Shown: positions 6,005 to 7,514 of the stretch, in pieces | Layout of the letters: the number at the start of each line of letters is the position of its first letter | Numbering within the stretch: position 1 is the first letter of the stretch | NCBI GenBank assembly: GCA_031259905.1 | Contig: JAIRKS010000022.1 | Location: 1 to 7,514, forward strand | Source of the DNA: Odoribacteraceae bacterium | Lineage (GTDB): Bacteria; Bacteroidota; Bacteroidia; Bacteroidales; Marinifilaceae | Length of the DNA stretch: 7,514 nt | Reading direction: 5' to 3' | The notes under the pieces: generated by a model | The model's input: only the letters and a program-made list of their open reading frames with translations | Database searches by the model: none | What the model was told of the DNA's origin: nothing | Program-made: the position numbers and the translations under genes

Positions 6005-6943
6005 ATGAGAAAGACTCTTCTACTTGTTTTAATGACATTATTTACTCTAAGCACAGTCAGTGCGCAATTTCTAAGCACAGTCAGTGCGCAATTTAGAACG
6101 AAGATTGCTGTAATGGATTTTAATCCCGGCGTTGGTGTGGATGCATCAATGGTTAATGGCTTATCGGATATGTTGATTAGTTCGTTATTTGACACGGGAA
6201 ATTTTACAATTGTAGAACGCAATCAGTTAAATCAGGTAATTAAAGAGCAGGGGTTTCAAGGCTCTAATCTTAGTGCTGGACAAATTGCACAGGTTGGGAA
6301 AATTTTAGGGGTAAAAGCGGTTTTAGTAGGAACAGTAAATGTTACCGGAGGAGAATATAATATTGATGTCCGTATAGTAGATGTTGAAAGCGGAGAAGTT
6401 GTTGCGACAGCTGGAGTAACTAAAACAACATCTAAAACATATCGTGATTTAATGCCTCCTTTGGCGAATGAATTGGCAGCTAAAATAGCTCCAAAGCCAG
6501 CTGCTCTTACTATGCAATCTCAAATTAGGATTGCATACATCAACACACAACAGATTATAACTGAAATGCCTGAATATGTTCGTGCTGAAGAGGAAATAAG
6601 GCAATATCAATCTCAATTACAGAATAAATTAGAACAAATGCAAGTTGAATTTAATAAAATGATGGAGGAGTATCAACGGTCTCCTTCAACTTCTTTGCAA
6701 CAACAACTTCAGAATCTTCAAGAACAATATCAAGACTTTAGCAATCAAGCGCAGAACAATATACAAAATAAGCAGGGTGAATTAATGGCCCCAGTCATCA
6801 AAAAACTCGAAAGAACTATTGAAATAGTAGGAGATGAAAATAGTTTTGCTTGTATTATTGATGAATCTACCAATGCTATACCCTATAAGAAAGGACTCAT
6901 AGATGCAACTGTTTTGGTTAAAAGAAAACTGGGGATTTATTAG
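6005..6943 (+). CDS. Secreted fusion of a CsgG-like domain and a Skp/OmpH-like coiled-coil domain
   Basis: 312 residues. Residues 1-28 are a signal peptide (MRKT, hydrophobic LLLVLMTLFTL, VSA-Q cleavage site), with the site present twice (after A20 and A28) because of a 24-bp duplication. Residues about 32-162 resemble the CsgG family: KIAVMDFN 33-40, NFTIVERNQLNQVIKEQ 66-82, LSAGQIAQVGKILGVKAVLV 89-108, GTV 109-111, VRIVDVESGEVV 122-133. Residues about 173-312 resemble OmpH/Skp: IRIAYINTQQIITEMPEY, a Gln/Glu-rich coiled coil (about 190-270), and the ending LIDATVLVKRKLGIY. CsgG is a lipoprotein pore for curli subunits; Skp is a periplasmic chaperone for outer-membrane proteins. This protein has no lipobox Cys and its CsgG part is about half the usual length, so a pore is unlikely; a soluble periplasmic chaperone or scaffold is the better guess. 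It is AT-rich unlike the left-hand genes and starts 5 bp after the integrase remnant. No Shine-Dalgarno. Confidence 0.85.
   Translation: MRKTLLLVLMTLFTLSTVSAQFLSTVSAQFRTKIAVMDFNPGVGVDASMVNGLSDMLISSLFDTGNFTIVERNQLNQVIKEQGFQGSNLSAGQIAQVGKILGVKAVLVGTVNVTGGEYNIDVRIVDVESGEVVATAGVTKTTSKTYRDLMPPLANELAAKIAPKPAALTMQSQIRIAYINTQQIITEMPEYVRAEEEIRQYQSQLQNKLEQMQVEFNKMMEEYQRSPSTSLQQQLQNLQEQYQDFSNQAQNNIQNKQGELMAPVIKKLERTIEIVGDENSFACIIDESTNAIPYKKGLIDATVLVKRKLGIY
6047..6094 (+). repeat. Perfect 24-bp tandem duplication inside the signal peptide
   Basis: Bases 6047-6070 and 6071-6094 are identical and each encodes LSTVSAQF. The duplication adds eight residues and a second signal-peptidase site. Perfect identity suggests it is recent or under slippage. 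Deleting one copy would leave an ordinary signal peptide and keep the frame. Confidence 0.97.
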
Positions 6944-7019
6944 CGGGAAAACATGTCTTATTCGTGTTGTATCAACCGAAAATAATATTGGCAGATAGCT
7001 CTTTTATTCAATTTCAATA

Positions 7020-7049
7020 CAAAGGTACATTCCGACGATAGAACGCCAA
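7020..7049 (-). promoter_or_regulatory. Leftward Bacteroidetes-type promoter without an evident gene
   Basis: On the minus strand TTG (7047-7049), 19 bp, then TACCTTTG (7020-7027) fit the TTG and TAnnTTTG consensus exactly. A transcript would start near 7013 and run into the 3' end of the CsgG-Skp gene in antisense. No coding frame follows it. Confidence 0.5.
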
Positions 7050-7066
7050 CACCAAGCCGCAAGTGG

Positions 7067-7116
7067 TTTTTAGAAATTTCTTCCTTTCGCACGCGAAAGG
7101 AAGAAATTTCTAAAAA
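7067..7116. repeat. Perfect inverted repeat, 23-bp arms and 4-bp loop
   Basis: The arm at 7067-7089 (beginning TTTTTAGAAATTTC) is an exact reverse complement of 7094-7116, with loop CACG at 7090-7093. The outer end is TTTTT on the left and AAAAA on the right, both inside the stem, so neither strand has the trailing T-tract of an intrinsic terminator. The subsequence AGAAATTTCT is itself palindromic. It could be a regulatory RNA hairpin, a recombination site or the remnant of a small palindromic element. Confidence 0.93.
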
Positions 7117-7290
7117 GTGTTGTCTTATCTACCGTCTCCATGAATGAGATGTATATCAATTGAAAAAAATATTGTAGGGAAGAAAGAAAACTGTAACCTT
7201 ACCTGTTCTTCTAAATGATGCAGTATAAGGGAGCAACGGTCAATAGCAGTTAATTTGTACTAGAACATATATTTAGTTCGATTTATTCGT

Positions 7291-7298
7291 TAGCTTTG
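7291..7298 (+). promoter_or_regulatory. Predicted -7 element of the antitoxin-like gene
   Basis: TAGCTTTG matches TAnnTTTG exactly, 19 bp before the ATG at 7318, implying a leader of roughly 10-15 bases. No good -33 TTG is found 19-21 bp upstream. Confidence 0.5.
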
Positions 7299-7317
7299 TA
7301 GAGTAATACCAAATCGT

Positions 7318-7514
7318 ATGACAACAATTATCATAGAAGAAAACAACCCACAGGCAAAGCAATTACTTGAGTATATCAAGACGTTGCCCTATGCCACGGT
7401 GGTCGAGGAAAAGAAAAAGAGTTTCCGCGAAGCCGCCGAGGAATGCAATGCCGTGCCTGTTAGTGCGTTTATTGGAGAACTACGCCGTCAGGTGGACGAA
7501 CATTTCGACAAGAA
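7318..7514 (+). CDS. Small antitoxin-like protein (DUF2683-like), cut by the window edge
   Basis: Sixty-five codons are present and the frame is still open at the right edge. It begins MTTIIIEENNPQAKQLLEYI, continues KTLPYATVVEEKKKSFREAA and then EECNAVPVSAFIGELRR. I recognise this pattern (a short beta strand TIIIEE, NPQAKQLLEYIKTLPYA, then a Glu/Lys-rich helix) as that of small Bacteroidetes proteins annotated DUF2683, often found just before a RelE/ParE-type toxin gene. On that basis it is probably the antitoxin half of a type II toxin-antitoxin pair, binding DNA and its toxin. The toxin gene would start beyond the window and is not seen. Base composition is nearer to the integrase remnant than to the AT-rich CsgG-Skp gene. 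The start ATG follows a TAGCTTTG element and has no Shine-Dalgarno. Confidence 0.68.
   Translation, partial: MTTIIIEENNPQAKQLLEYIKTLPYATVVEEKKKSFREAAEECNAVPVSAFIGELRRQVDEHFDK

Larger units (their letters stand above)
6944..7317. other. Non-coding stretch between the CsgG-Skp gene and the antitoxin-like gene
   Basis: No credible gene on either strand; only trivial frames of 10-12 codons occur (for example at 6953). It is AT-rich. It holds a leftward promoter-like pair (7020-7049), a perfect 50-nt inverted repeat (7067-7116) and a -7 element for the next gene (7291-7298). No ordinary terminator is visible after the CsgG-Skp stop codon. Confidence 0.7.

Noticed and set aside
5983..6222. 79-codon minus-strand frame opposite the start of the CsgG-Skp gene
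   Set aside because: It is antisense to a well-supported signal peptide and CsgG-like domain, and its apparent repeat is only the mirror of the 24-bp duplication.
7067..7116. Intrinsic terminator for the CsgG-Skp gene
   Set aside because: It lies 124 bp after the stop codon, and the U-run is the 5' arm of the stem rather than following it.

Overview
The window looks like a piece of a Bacteroidetes (probably Bacteroidales) chromosome. Several promoters fit the Bacteroidetes consensus (TTG or TTTG, about 19 bp, then TAnnTTTG). Starts lack clear Shine-Dalgarno sequences. The integrase remnant, the secreted Skp/OmpH-like protein and the antitoxin-like gene at the right edge are all of types common in that phylum. 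The left two thirds are clearly GC-rich, which suggests a GC-rich lineage (Alistipes-like, for example), but I cannot name a genus.

Left part (1-5210), GC-rich and on the minus strand. A TetR-family regulator (4551-5168) is followed by a 1406-residue protein (259-4479). This giant protein joins two BadF/HgdC-type ATP-driven electron activases to a Cys-rich knot and two modules of the 2-hydroxyacyl-CoA dehydratase/DUF2229 kind. Matching inverted repeats, TTTAAAC-N4-GTTTAA(A), lie just upstream of both genes, so the regulator probably controls itself and the activase. Downstream of the activase lies a 21-bp tandem repeat array that runs off the left edge.

Middle (5211-5556). A good Bacteroidetes promoter drives tRNA-Ser(CGA) with an encoded CCA end, followed by a strong rho-independent terminator.

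Right part (5557-7514), visibly more AT-rich and on the plus strand. An internally deleted tyrosine-recombinase remnant abuts the tRNA terminator, the classic picture of an old integrative element in a tRNA 3' end. Next comes a secreted protein fusing a CsgG-like domain to a Skp/OmpH-like coiled-coil domain, with a recent-looking 24-bp duplication in its signal peptide. A 374-bp non-coding stretch holds an orphan leftward promoter and a perfect 23-bp-arm inverted repeat. The window ends inside a small antitoxin-like gene whose presumed toxin partner would lie beyond the edge.

The best candidates for something undescribed are the self-contained activase/reductase with its two-operator TetR switch, and the CsgG-Skp fusion in the island.
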